Source: Alphaproteobacteria bacterium
Lineage (GTDB): Bacteria > Pseudomonadota > Alphaproteobacteria > Micavibrionales > Micavibrionaceae
Direction: 5' to 3'
Assembly (NCBI GenBank): GCA_030432775.1
Contig: JAUILO010000098.1
Location: 1 to 9,435, forward strand
DNA length: 9,435 nt
A program made the translations under genes and the position numbers. Positions 1-6,736 of this stretch are shown in pieces. Under the pieces are notes generated by a model. It saw only the letters and a program-made list of their open reading frames with translations. It searched no databases and was not told the origin of the DNA. Position 1 is the stretch's first letter, and every line of letters begins with the position of its first letter.

Positions 1-1
1 A

Positions 2-208
2 GAAGCGGTAAAGCAGCGCTTTAATGCTAACCTTTATGCATGGCGTTATGATTGTCCGGCGGGGCTGGACGTTATTCATTACATCGTCGAAGATGGCGGA
101 CACCAATATCCGGGCGGTCAACGTGGAAGTACTCTTGGTGATAAACCGTCAAACGCTATGAATGCAACTGATGTGATCTGGGCGTTTTTCAGCCAGCATC
201 ACAAGTAA
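2..208 (+). CDS. C-terminal fragment of a PHB depolymerase/LpqC-like esterase (5' end outside window)
   Basis: An open frame enters from the left edge and ends at a TAA at 206-208, giving the last 68 residues of a protein. It contains W14, C18 and the motif GGHQYPGG at residues 32-39, and ends in NATDVIWAFFSQHH. This pattern matches the C-terminus of the polyhydroxybutyrate depolymerase/LpqC esterase family (alpha/beta hydrolases, COG3509): the His of the GGHxxPGG motif (H34) is the catalytic-triad histidine and an xxxIWxFF helix closes the fold. Family members hydrolyse ester bonds in polyhydroxyalkanoates or in other ester substrates such as feruloyl or acetyl esters, and many are secreted. 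The nucleophile serine and any signal peptide lie outside the window, so the substrate cannot be judged. It converges with yejE across 90 bp that hold no convincing terminator. Confidence 0.72.
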   Translation, partial: EAVKQRFNANLYAWRYDCPAGLDVIHYIVEDGGHQYPGGQRGSTLGDKPSNAMNATDVIWAFFSQHHK

Positions 209-298
209 ACCGGCGTTTATATCGTAGCCATGTACGAGTTCGTAATGTTTGATCAGGATATAGTGATATGGCTATGGTATATTGCTACGAGAATGTAG

Positions 299-1324
299 CT
301 ATGCGTTATTTTTACGCGGATCAAACGCATCACGCACAGCTTCACCGATAAATGTCAGCAGCGATAACATAAGCGCTAAGGTGATGAAACCGGAAAAACC
401 AAGCCATGGTGCCTGTAGATTGTTCTTTCCCTGTGCGAGCAATTCGCCCAAGGAAGGCGCGCCGGGCGGCAAACCCAACCCCAGAAAATCAAGACTGGTT
501 AGGGCGGTAATCGCGCCGGTTAAAATAAACGGCATAAGGGTCATGGTGGCGACCATCGCATTGGGAAGAACATGGCGGCGCATAATTGTCAGGTTTGAAA
601 CACCAAGTGCATTGGCTGCACGGACATAATCAAAATTACGAGCGCGCAGAAATTCCGCGCGCACAACATCAACAAGTGTTACCCACGAAAATAGCAGCAA
701 GATCAGCAGCAAAGTCCAAAATCCGGGAATGAATATGGATGAAAAGATAATCAGAATAAACAGGCTGGGCATACTGGTCCAGACCTCAATCACGCGCTGC
801 ATAATCAAATCAACCCAGCCGCCGTAATACCCTTGGAATGCACCTGCCGTTACACCGATAATAGAACTGACGATTGTAAGGCTTAGTCCGAATAAAACCG
901 ATAACCTAAACCCGTATATAACTCGCGCCGCGACATCGCGTCCTTGGTCGTCTGTACCAAGAAGGTTGTCTTTTGTAGGCGGCGAAGGCGCTGGTTGTGG
1001 CAAATTATAATTTATTGTATCGTATGAATAGCGGATGGGGGGCCATACCATCCAGCCTTTGTCAGTAATCAGTTCGATAACATAGGGATCACGATATTCT
1101 GTTTCGGTTTCAAAATCACCGCCAAAAGTCGTTTCAGGATATGAATGGAATACAGGCATGTAATACCCGCCATCATATTTAACGATAAGCGGTTTATCAT
1201 TGGCAACAAATTCGGCAAACAAACAAACAGTGAATATAAACAGGAATATCCATAAGCTCCAATAACCGCGCTTATTGGTTTTGAATTGGTGTATACGACG
1301 TTTGGTGACAGGGGATAATTTCAT
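299..1324 (-). CDS. yejE: Yej-type (microcin C/oligopeptide) ABC transporter permease YejE
   Basis: This is an inner-membrane permease subunit of the YejABEF peptide importer, which takes up oligopeptides and, in E. coli, microcin C. The 341-residue protein matches E. coli YejE in remembered sequence and in length. It has an N-terminal membrane segment (about 23-40), a periplasmic region carrying ANDKPL and the LLGTD motif at 121-125, and five further hydrophobic segments. The EAA loop lies at about 234-256 (RAANALGVS, then HVLPNA) and contacts the ATPase. The C-terminus GEAVRDAFDP is typical of the family. The frame stays open upstream to a TTG at 1360, but ATG 1324 (MKLSPV) gives the normal family N-terminus and length, so I chose it. 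Neither start has a strong Shine-Dalgarno sequence. The next gene downstream is convergent, so no yejF follows. Confidence 0.93.
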   Translation of the reverse strand: MKLSPVTKRRIHQFKTNKRGYWSLWIFLFIFTVCLFAEFVANDKPLIVKYDGGYYMPVFHSYPETTFGGDFETETEYRDPYVIELITDKGWMVWPPIRYSYDTINYNLPQPAPSPPTKDNLLGTDDQGRDVAARVIYGFRLSVLFGLSLTIVSSIIGVTAGAFQGYYGGWVDLIMQRVIEVWTSMPSLFILIIFSSIFIPGFWTLLLILLLFSWVTLVDVVRAEFLRARNFDYVRAANALGVSNLTIMRRHVLPNAMVATMTLMPFILTGAITALTSLDFLGLGLPPGAPSLGELLAQGKNNLQAPWLGFSGFITLALMLSLLTFIGEAVRDAFDPRKNNA

Positions 1325-1383
1325 AGACCATAGATTATGGGTTTTCTGCCCAAAGGACAAGAACGAGCGCCATAAACAGATGA

Positions 1384-1644
1384 TTAATGATGTGTATTAT
1401 TAGCGCTGCCGGAAATCAGAGACAGTTTGAGCTGTTTGTTGATATGCTCGAGCCGTGCTCTTCTTCGACGAAGATCCACTAATAACTTGCGTAAATCTTC
1501 GTTTTTATCGCTCTGGCCGATATCTGTGTTGCGCATTGTTTCCAATACGCAATGGACAAGCTGTTCCTTGTGCCTTTCAAAGCTCAGCGGGGTCAATTCC
1601 AGCTCTTCAAGCTGCTGTGGTTTTTTCATCGCTTGCATGAGCAT
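1384..1644 (-). CDS. Small hypothetical protein between yejB and yejE
   Basis: I do not recognise this 86-residue ORF. The product is hydrophilic and charged, with no signal peptide or membrane segment. Residues about 10-75 look helical: a leucine- and glutamate-rich stretch (LEELELTPL), then a strongly basic segment (LRRRRARLEHINKQLKL) with coiled-coil-like leucine spacing. The tail ends in Asn and His. It lies 73 bp after the yejB stop and 59 bp before the YejE start, in the same direction, and fills the only sizeable gap between the two permease genes. Start choice is uncertain: ATGs lie at 1644, 1638 and 1629 (MKKPQQ), none with a good ribosome binding site. Opposite-strand ORFs across the same bases look like shadows, because the longest also runs into the 3' end of yejB. 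It could still be a non-coding spacer with a chance ORF. Confidence 0.5.
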   Translation of the reverse strand: MLMQAMKKPQQLEELELTPLSFERHKEQLVHCVLETMRNTDIGQSDKNEDLRKLLVDLRRRRARLEHINKQLKLSLISGSANNTHH

Positions 1645-1645
1645 A

Positions 1646-1658
1646 TTTGTAATACAAA
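1646..1658. repeat. Perfect 6-1-6 inverted repeat at the small ORF start
   Basis: The bases TTTGTA-A-TACAAA form a perfect inverted repeat with a one-base centre. It ends one base upstream of the first ATG (1644) of the small minus-strand ORF and lies downstream of the yejB stop. Its size and symmetry would suit a small dimeric repressor, and its position could block transcription or initiation. An AT-rich palindrome of this length can also arise by chance, and no clear promoter surrounds it, so an operator role is only a suggestion. Confidence 0.25.
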
Positions 1659-1717
1659 ACAGGGGTAAAATGCAAGTTTTTCATATTGTTTTCGTAACTT
1701 GTCTGGTGATGGTTTTG

Positions 1718-2821
1718 TTAAACGCTGCGTGCTTCAAAGTCGATGCGTGGATCTACTGCGACATAGACCAGATCACGTATCAATGTGAGGATCATACCGA
1801 TAAGCGAAAATGCGTAAAGCGTGCCAAGTACAACAGGGTAGTCGCGATTGATGATTGATTCGTAACCAAGCAGACCCAGGCCATCAAGAGAGAAGATTAC
1901 CTCAATCAATAATGAGCCGGTAAAGAATATAGCCATAAATGCGCTGGGGAAGCCAGCAATGACGATCAGCATCGCATTACGGAAGATATGCCCGTATAAA
2001 ACTTTACGTTCGGACAGGCCTTTTGCTCTGGCGGTAAGAACATATTGTTTGTTGATCTCGTCAAGAAACGAGTTCTTTGTAAGCATGGTCAGGCCTGCAA
2101 ACCCGCCAATAACCATAGATAAAACTGGTAAGGTCATATGCCAGAAATAATCGCCGATTTGTTGTAATAAAGGTAGTTCTTCCCAGTCATCCGAAGTAAT
2201 GCCGCGCAGCGGAAATACATCAAAATACCTGCCCCCTGCAAATAGGATCATAAGCAAGATACCGAACATATAGCTTGGAATAGCATTGCCGACAAAGATA
2301 AACACGCTGGTCCAGATATCGAATTTTTCGCCGTCCTTAATGGCCTTACGAATGCCAAGCGGAATGGATAATGTGTAGATTATAAGTGTTGTCCACAGCC
2401 CCAGTGAAATAGATACGGGCATTTTCTCTAGAACAAGTTCAACAACGCTTTTATCGCGGTAATAACTATCACCCAGATCAAACTTGATATAGTTCTTCAG
2501 CATAATGAAAAACCGCTCATGAGCAGGTTTGTCAAAACCGTACATCTTTTCAAGCTCGGCAATAAATTCAGGGTCTAATCCTTGCGCGCCACGATAGGCA
2601 CTGCCTTGACCGGTGGCCTGTGTCATGGCGCCTGCTGCGGTATCCCCGCCGGCAGCGCCACTAAAACGGGCGGTGGCATCACCGCCATGGCCTTGTATCT
2701 CGGCAATCATTCTCTCAACCGGCCCGCCGGGTACGAACTGAATAATCACGAAGGATACCAGCATTATTCCGAACAGGGTCGGAAGCATTAAAAGCAATCG
2801 TTTGAATATATAATTAGCCAT
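1718..2821 (-). CDS. yejB: Yej-type (microcin C/oligopeptide) ABC transporter permease YejB
   Basis: This is the second inner-membrane permease of the Yej peptide importer and the partner of YejE. The 367 residues match E. coli YejB (about 364) along the length. The first membrane segment (9-30) leads into QFVPGGPVE, followed by a Gly/Ala-rich periplasmic loop (about 43-80) that is also present in the E. coli protein. RGAQGLDPE and YGFDKP follow, and further hydrophobic segments lie at about 137-157, 170-196, 230-247, 283-312 and 332-355. The EAA loop is at about 255-283 (TARAKG, then HIFRNA). The C-terminus is VDPRIDFEAR, as in the family. The ATG at 2821 agrees with the family N-terminus (MANYIFKRLLL), although the upstream bases hold no strong Shine-Dalgarno. 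It is divergent from the PQ-loop gene, so it probably starts its own transcript, which continues through the small ORF into yejE. Confidence 0.94.
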   Translation of the reverse strand: MANYIFKRLLLMLPTLFGIMLVSFVIIQFVPGGPVERMIAEIQGHGGDATARFSGAAGGDTAAGAMTQATGQGSAYRGAQGLDPEFIAELEKMYGFDKPAHERFFIMLKNYIKFDLGDSYYRDKSVVELVLEKMPVSISLGLWTTLIIYTLSIPLGIRKAIKDGEKFDIWTSVFIFVGNAIPSYMFGILLMILFAGGRYFDVFPLRGITSDDWEELPLLQQIGDYFWHMTLPVLSMVIGGFAGLTMLTKNSFLDEINKQYVLTARAKGLSERKVLYGHIFRNAMLIVIAGFPSAFMAIFFTGSLLIEVIFSLDGLGLLGYESIINRDYPVVLGTLYAFSLIGMILTLIRDLVYVAVDPRIDFEARSV

Positions 2822-2947
2822 GGTTTGAAATTTTACAGAGTTGCAATGGAAAGTATAGGGCAGATTGGCACGGTTAATCTTTTTTTCACTGTTTATACCT
2901 AATATAGGCTAAGGACACGGCGGCTAAAGATACGGGGAGTTCGGCCT
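2822..2947. promoter_or_regulatory. Divergent intergenic region between yejB and the PQ-loop gene
   Basis: These 126 bp must hold the 5' ends of two divergent transcripts. On the minus strand, TATACT (2852-2857) is a good -10-like hexamer for yejB and would give a short leader, but no good -35 stands at the right distance. On the plus strand, GGGGAG (2934-2939) lies 8 bases before the ATG at 2948 and is a convincing Shine-Dalgarno. A run of seven T (2880-2886) and the short palindrome CCTA-ATA-TAGG (2898-2908) lie in the middle; the latter might be an operator but is short. No clear plus-strand promoter could be picked by eye. Confidence 0.4.
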
Positions 2948-3346
2948 ATGGATCAATTTTTCACCTTTTTATATCCAGCAGTTGCATTAATATCATCTAC
3001 GGCTTATTTCCCGCAGATCAAATCACTTATTTACGCAAAAACAGCATGTCATAGTATTTCCATTAAATCATGGGCGCTATGGATCGTTAGTGGTTTAATT
3101 GCACTGGGTTATGCGTATTTTAGCGTAGGTGATGCTTTGTTGGTCGCAGCAACAATGTTTAATGTTGTGATGTGTACTGCTGTACTGGGGTTAGTCATAC
3201 ATAACCGTTATGTGCGCTTCGGTGATAGCAAGGATGTGGTGCAGGCAAGTCTTCAGGCCATGGCCGCGGTTATATTTCCGCGTAAGCAATCGGCTTTAGA
3301 GCCTATAAAGATTACTGTACCCGAGCAGCCAATCGATAAAATTTAG
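2948..3346 (+). CDS. PQ-loop/SemiSWEET-like small membrane protein
   Basis: This 132-residue protein has three predicted membrane helices (about 4-24, 41-61 and 63-86) and a soluble charged tail of about 40 residues. Helix 1 ends in AYFPQI, the Pro-Gln pair that gives PQ-loop proteins their name, and helix 2 starts at SISIKSWALWIVSG, the usual SxxxW pattern. Three helices with one PQ motif is the SemiSWEET architecture: bacterial half-transporters that dimerise and move small sugars. Sugar transport is therefore possible but not shown, since many bacterial PQ-loop proteins have unknown substrates. Typical SemiSWEETs are about 85-100 residues, so the polar tail (after about 90, with IKITVPEQP) is longer than usual. 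A strong Shine-Dalgarno (2934-2939) supports the start. It is the only complete gene on the plus strand and converges closely with the phosphatase gene. Confidence 0.75.
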   Translation: MDQFFTFLYPAVALISSTAYFPQIKSLIYAKTACHSISIKSWALWIVSGLIALGYAYFSVGDALLVAATMFNVVMCTAVLGLVIHNRYVRFGDSKDVVQASLQAMAAVIFPRKQSALEPIKITVPEQPIDKI

Positions 3347-3370
3347 TTGTATATTTATAGGGCGATATCG

Positions 3371-3997
3371 TTATTTAGCCGATTTGGTGTTCCATTCGGT
3401 AATATGCCATGCGTTTCCATCGTGGGTGAGAATAGAAAAAGCGCCTGTAGACAGCTTGAGTTTGTTATCAGCCTTGAATTGATCAAAGTTCCCTGCCAGA
3501 TGTGGCGCAAAGCGTGCAATACCGTTTGATGTTACAACGAATATGGTTTCATCTGGATATTCGCGCAACATATCGTCGCCAAAGCTGATCCAGTCTTGCT
3601 TGATCTTCTCCGGATCAACGATCCAGCCTTCCGGCGGTATCGCGTTTTGATCCCAGTTAGTAATCGCGTCCTGCCCGATACGGGCGATGACCTCGGCTTC
3701 GGTTTTATTTTCATCGGGGCCGTAATCAATTTCATCAAACATGGTAAATGGACGCATTGTTACGGTGCGTCCGATAGTCTGCATTGCAAGGTATCCTGTT
3801 TCTATTGTGCGTTGCAGGCGCGAGGTAAATAAAACATCCGGCACGATATTCATGGATTTCAGATGCGTGCCAAGACGCTGGCTTTGGGCGCGACCTTCTA
3901 TTGTAAGCGGCATATCGGTGCGGCCGCCAACGCGTGTTGGTGTTTGTCCGGCTTCAAATGTATTGCCATGTCTTGCGATGATGAGGGTGGTCGTCAT
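3371..3997 (-). CDS. Histidine phosphatase (phosphoglycerate mutase-like) family protein lacking the second His
   Basis: The 208-residue cytoplasmic protein begins LIIARHGNTFE, the RHG signature of the histidine phosphatase superfamily: R9 contacts phosphate and H10 is the residue that becomes phosphorylated. LTIEGRAQSQRLG (31-43) and TSRLQRTIETG (58-68, with R63) are the next conserved blocks. FDEIDYGPDE (87-96) supplies the acidic residue, E89. The block that normally reads SHGGxxR reads TSNGIAR (156-162), so the second catalytic histidine is replaced by serine or asparagine. Family activities range from phosphosugar and nucleotide phosphatases to mutases and non-catalytic members, so no substrate is assigned. 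The ATG lies 12 bp after the kdsB stop with only a weak AGAG upstream, suggesting co-transcription. It is the last gene of the minus-strand run; no terminator is visible in the 24 bp beyond it. Confidence 0.8.
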   Translation of the reverse strand: MTTTLIIARHGNTFEAGQTPTRVGGRTDMPLTIEGRAQSQRLGTHLKSMNIVPDVLFTSRLQRTIETGYLAMQTIGRTVTMRPFTMFDEIDYGPDENKTEAEVIARIGQDAITNWDQNAIPPEGWIVDPEKIKQDWISFGDDMLREYPDETIFVVTSNGIARFAPHLAGNFDQFKADNKLKLSTGAFSILTHDGNAWHITEWNTKSAK

Positions 3998-4009
3998 ATT
4001 GATGCTCTG

Positions 4010-4819
4010 TTATTTGCTGCTATATTCGACGGATAAAATGCGCTCGGCACGTTCTATATCTTCGGGTGAGTCTACGCCAGCCTGCGCCATGCCCAGATCA
4101 ACATCCAGTTTTACTGTGTGTATAGCGACATTGTTTTCAAGGAAACGCAATTGCTCGAGCCCTTCGAGCTGTTCGTAATTGCCTTGCGGCCAGTTTACGA
4201 ATTGCTCCAGCGTATCATGTGTGTAGCCATATAGGCCTAAATGCTGGTATACGGGCGACCATTCGCCTTTTTCGCGCAATTGTGCTTCCTTGCGCATGCC
4301 CGGCAATATGGTTTTGGAAAACCATAAGGCGCGGCCATCTTTTGCAATAATGGCGGTTGTTCCTGTAAATGGTGTGTGTTCTTTGGATTGACGCAGCGCA
4401 TCCAGCTCTTCCCAGCGTAGCGGTACAACAGGTGTGATAACCTTTATGGAAGGATCGGCGCACACTGCATCAATCATAAGTGAAAGCGCATCAGGCGGCG
4501 TAAACGGTGCGTCGCCCTGAAGGCCAAAGATAAAATCATATTGCTTGCCTGTTTTATGAACGGCTTGTAATACGCGGTCTGAACCGGTCGGACAATCATC
4601 AGATGTCATGATACATGGTATGTCGATTTGTACGCAATGATCGGCGATACGCTGGTCTTCTGTGGCGACGAAAATATCGACATTATCGATGCGCTGCTGC
4701 ACGGCGCGCGCAATGTCTGCAACGCGCGCAAGCATTGATTGTCCCGCAATCTTTGCGAGCGGTTTGCCGGGGAAACGTGTTGATCCGTAACGGGCAGGAA
4801 TAATGACGGCAATTTTCAT
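4010..4819 (-). CDS. kdsB: 3-deoxy-manno-octulosonate cytidylyltransferase (CMP-KDO synthetase), divergent
   Basis: KdsB transfers CMP from CTP to KDO in the cytoplasm, giving the activated sugar for the LPS inner core. The 269 residues start with MKIAVIIPARYGSTRFPGKP, the nucleotide-binding signature with R10, R15 and K19. ATEDQRI (52-58), TSDDCPTGSDR (72-82) and QGD (101-103, a metal-binding Asp in the family) follow, then PVYQHLGLYGY (189-199), LEGLEQLRFLE (218-228) and GVDSPEDIERAE (248-259). Two points differ from standard KdsB: QGDAP replaces QGDEP, and the segment around 150-187 (GTTAIIAKDGRALWFSKTILP plus a charged stretch) is longer, against about 248 residues in E. coli. Another sugar-acid cytidylyltransferase is possible. 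The frame extends to ATG 4855, but that overlaps yejA and adds 12 non-conserved residues; ATG 4819 sits 14 bp after the yejA stop. Confidence 0.85.
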   Translation of the reverse strand: MKIAVIIPARYGSTRFPGKPLAKIAGQSMLARVADIARAVQQRIDNVDIFVATEDQRIADHCVQIDIPCIMTSDDCPTGSDRVLQAVHKTGKQYDFIFGLQGDAPFTPPDALSLMIDAVCADPSIKVITPVVPLRWEELDALRQSKEHTPFTGTTAIIAKDGRALWFSKTILPGMRKEAQLREKGEWSPVYQHLGLYGYTHDTLEQFVNWPQGNYEQLEGLEQLRFLENNVAIHTVKLDVDLGMAQAGVDSPEDIERAERILSVEYSSK

Positions 4820-4833
4820 GGTTTTATATCTCT

Positions 4834-6705
4834 TTATTTTGCTTTCATCCACCATGTGTCAACATGGCCAAGGGAATAGGGGGCCTGAATATCCGGTTTG
4901 TCAAACTTGTCCCAATAGGCAATGCGCCATGCAGGAAGGTGCCAGTTGGGTACAATATACCAGCCTGCTTGCAATACGCGGTCAAGTGCGCGTGTGTTAA
5001 TTACAAGCTCCTCGCGGGTGGGCGCTTGAACAATTTTATTCACCAGTTCGTCAACCACCGGATCTTTGATGCCAATATAGTTGCGCGAACCGGGCTGGTC
5101 TGCTTTGTCAGCGCCCCAATATTCGCGCTGTTCATTACCGGGGGAGTTGGACTGCCCCCATGATGCCACGATGAAATCGTAATCAAATGCCAAAATACGG
5201 TTTACATATTGTGATGCGTCAACGATACGAATATTGGCTTTGATACCGATGCGCTCAAGGTTCTTTTTATATGGCTGGAACCAGCGCTCAAAACCGGCAT
5301 TAATGTTTGATACCAGAAATTCAAATTCAAGCCGCACGCCTGTATCCGGATGGTACATGACTTTATCTTCGCCAAGAACATATCCGGCATCTTTTAATAG
5401 CTTTTTTGCGGTACGCAGATTATCACGGTTTGTGCCTGATCCATCGGTTGCAGGCGGGTTGAATTCTGTTGTGAAAACTTCATCCGGAATATTCCCTTTA
5501 TAGGCTTGCAAGATTTTAAGCTCCTTGCCTGCGGGCAGGCCTGTAGCTTCCATTTCCGAATTGGCGAAATAGCTGCGTGTGCGGGTATAGGCATCAAAGG
5601 CAAATTGTTTATTTGACCATTCAAAATCAAATGCGTAATTCATGGCTTTACGCACGGCAAGGTCTTGGAATACCGGACGGCGGATATTCATGGCAAAACC
5701 TTGCATGCCTTGTGGCAACTTGTTGTGGATCTTGCTTTTTATGATACGCCCGTCTTTAACGGCCGGTGCCTCATAGGCGGTCGCCCAAAGCTTGGCTGTG
5801 TATTCCTGGCGGAAATCATATTCGCCGGCAAATAAGGCCTCGAGCGAGACGTTCTGGTCGCGGTAATATTCGTAAATAATGTTTTCGAAATTATAACGCC
5901 CCTTATAAACAGGAAGATCATCGCCCCACCAGTTGTTAACGCGCTTATAGGTAATAGTACGACCTGCTGTGAATGTATCAATTGTATATGGGCCGCTGCC
6001 GACAGGCGGTGTCAGTGTCGTTTTTGTGAAATCATTGCCCTCTTTTTCCCAGTAATGCTTCGGCAGAATAGGAAGGCTGCCAACGATGAGCGGTAGCTCA
6101 CGGTTTCCGGCTTGATCAAATGTGAATTTAACGGTGAGATCATCAATAGCAGTTACGTCTTTGACGTTCGCGTAATAAGCTTTGTAAAATGGACGACCTT
6201 GTTCAATCAATGTGTTGAATGTCCAAACCACATCATCGGCCAAAACATGCTGTCCGTCATGCCAGCGCGCGTCATCGCGGATATGGAATACTATCCAACT
6301 GCGATCGTTAGGGTATTCAATGGAATGAGCCAGCGATCCATACATGCTGAAGGCTTCATCCTGACTTTGTTCAAGCAATGAAATATAAAGCAGCCCCAGC
6401 CCGTCTGCCGCAACGCCTTTGGGAATGAATGCGTTGAATGTATCAAATGTCTCTGCGCCCGATAGGCGTAACGTGCCGCCCTTTGGCGCGTTAGGGTTCA
6501 CATAATCAAAATGCGTGAAGTTTTTGCCGTATTTCAAATCACCATGCATGGCAATCGCATTGACCTTGTTGATATGCTGCGCTGTATTTTTATCCTGTAT
6601 GGATGCAGCCTGTAACGGATCCTTTGGTGCGTCCTGTGCCGCTGCAGCGAGGGGAGCGGTAAACAAAGCAAAAGCAGTCACGATGAAGAGGGCAATAAAG
6701 CGCAT
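4834..6705 (-). CDS. yejA: YejA-like periplasmic oligopeptide-binding protein (SBP family 5)
   Basis: This is the extracytoplasmic binding protein that hands peptides to the YejBE permease. At 623 residues it is close to E. coli YejA (about 604). An N-terminal signal peptide covers about 1-23 (hydrophobic core IALFIVTAFALFTAPLA, then AAA before Gln24). YejA family features follow: MHGDLKYG (53-60), FTHFDYVNPNAPKGGTLR (63-80), then the family 5 solute-binding fold with YPNDRSWIVFHIRDDARWHDG (131-151). GSGPYTI lies further on, and the C-terminal part has ASWGQSNSPGNEQREYW and WYIVPNWHLPAWR, typical of YejA. There is no lipobox cysteine, so it should be soluble in the periplasm. AAGGA (6714-6718) lies 8 bases before the ATG. 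It sits in the minus-strand run between the HAD gene (31 bp) and kdsB (14 bp), away from yejB and yejE. In some Alphaproteobacteria Yej-type systems also handle murein peptides, so the ligand is open. Confidence 0.93.
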   Translation of the reverse strand: MRFIALFIVTAFALFTAPLAAAAQDAPKDPLQAASIQDKNTAQHINKVNAIAMHGDLKYGKNFTHFDYVNPNAPKGGTLRLSGAETFDTFNAFIPKGVAADGLGLLYISLLEQSQDEAFSMYGSLAHSIEYPNDRSWIVFHIRDDARWHDGQHVLADDVVWTFNTLIEQGRPFYKAYYANVKDVTAIDDLTVKFTFDQAGNRELPLIVGSLPILPKHYWEKEGNDFTKTTLTPPVGSGPYTIDTFTAGRTITYKRVNNWWGDDLPVYKGRYNFENIIYEYYRDQNVSLEALFAGEYDFRQEYTAKLWATAYEAPAVKDGRIIKSKIHNKLPQGMQGFAMNIRRPVFQDLAVRKAMNYAFDFEWSNKQFAFDAYTRTRSYFANSEMEATGLPAGKELKILQAYKGNIPDEVFTTEFNPPATDGSGTNRDNLRTAKKLLKDAGYVLGEDKVMYHPDTGVRLEFEFLVSNINAGFERWFQPYKKNLERIGIKANIRIVDASQYVNRILAFDYDFIVASWGQSNSPGNEQREYWGADKADQPGSRNYIGIKDPVVDELVNKIVQAPTREELVINTRALDRVLQAGWYIVPNWHLPAWRIAYWDKFDKPDIQAPYSLGHVDTWWMKAK

Positions 6706-6736
6706 AGATCTGTTCCTTGGTGTTTGGCAGCGTATT

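Noticed and set aside
209..298. Possible bidirectional terminator between the esterase fragment and yejE (TCGTAGC at 222-228 with GCTACGA at 284-290; TAGCCAT at 225-231 with ATGGCTA at 268-274)
   Set aside because: The arms are only 7 bp, more than 35 bases apart, mutually exclusive, and not followed by a T run on either strand.
1325..1360. Longer YejE starting at TTG 1360
   Set aside because: The extra 12 residues are not part of the family N-terminus, there is no ribosome binding site for TTG, and the ATG 1324 form equals the length of E. coli YejE.
1427..1858. Plus-strand ORF of 143 codons, with an internal Met near 1670 that resembles a signal peptide start
   Set aside because: It lies antisense to the small ORF and to the 3' end of yejB, has a Ser/Cys/Arg-rich composition typical of antisense frames, and matches no family I know.
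3347..3370. Terminator between the convergent PQ-loop and phosphatase genes (CGATATCG at 3363-3370)
   Set aside because: An 8-bp palindrome without a loop or T run cannot act as an intrinsic terminator; 24 bp leaves little room for one.
4820..4855. Longer KdsB starting at ATG 4855
   Set aside because: It would overlap the end of yejA by 22 bases, and the family N-terminus begins at MKIAVIIPAR (ATG 4819).
4010..4855. Small plus- and minus-strand ORFs of 60-145 codons inside kdsB, yejA, the HAD gene and the EAL gene
   Set aside because: All lie within well-supported genes in other frames and have no family resemblance; they are shadow frames.
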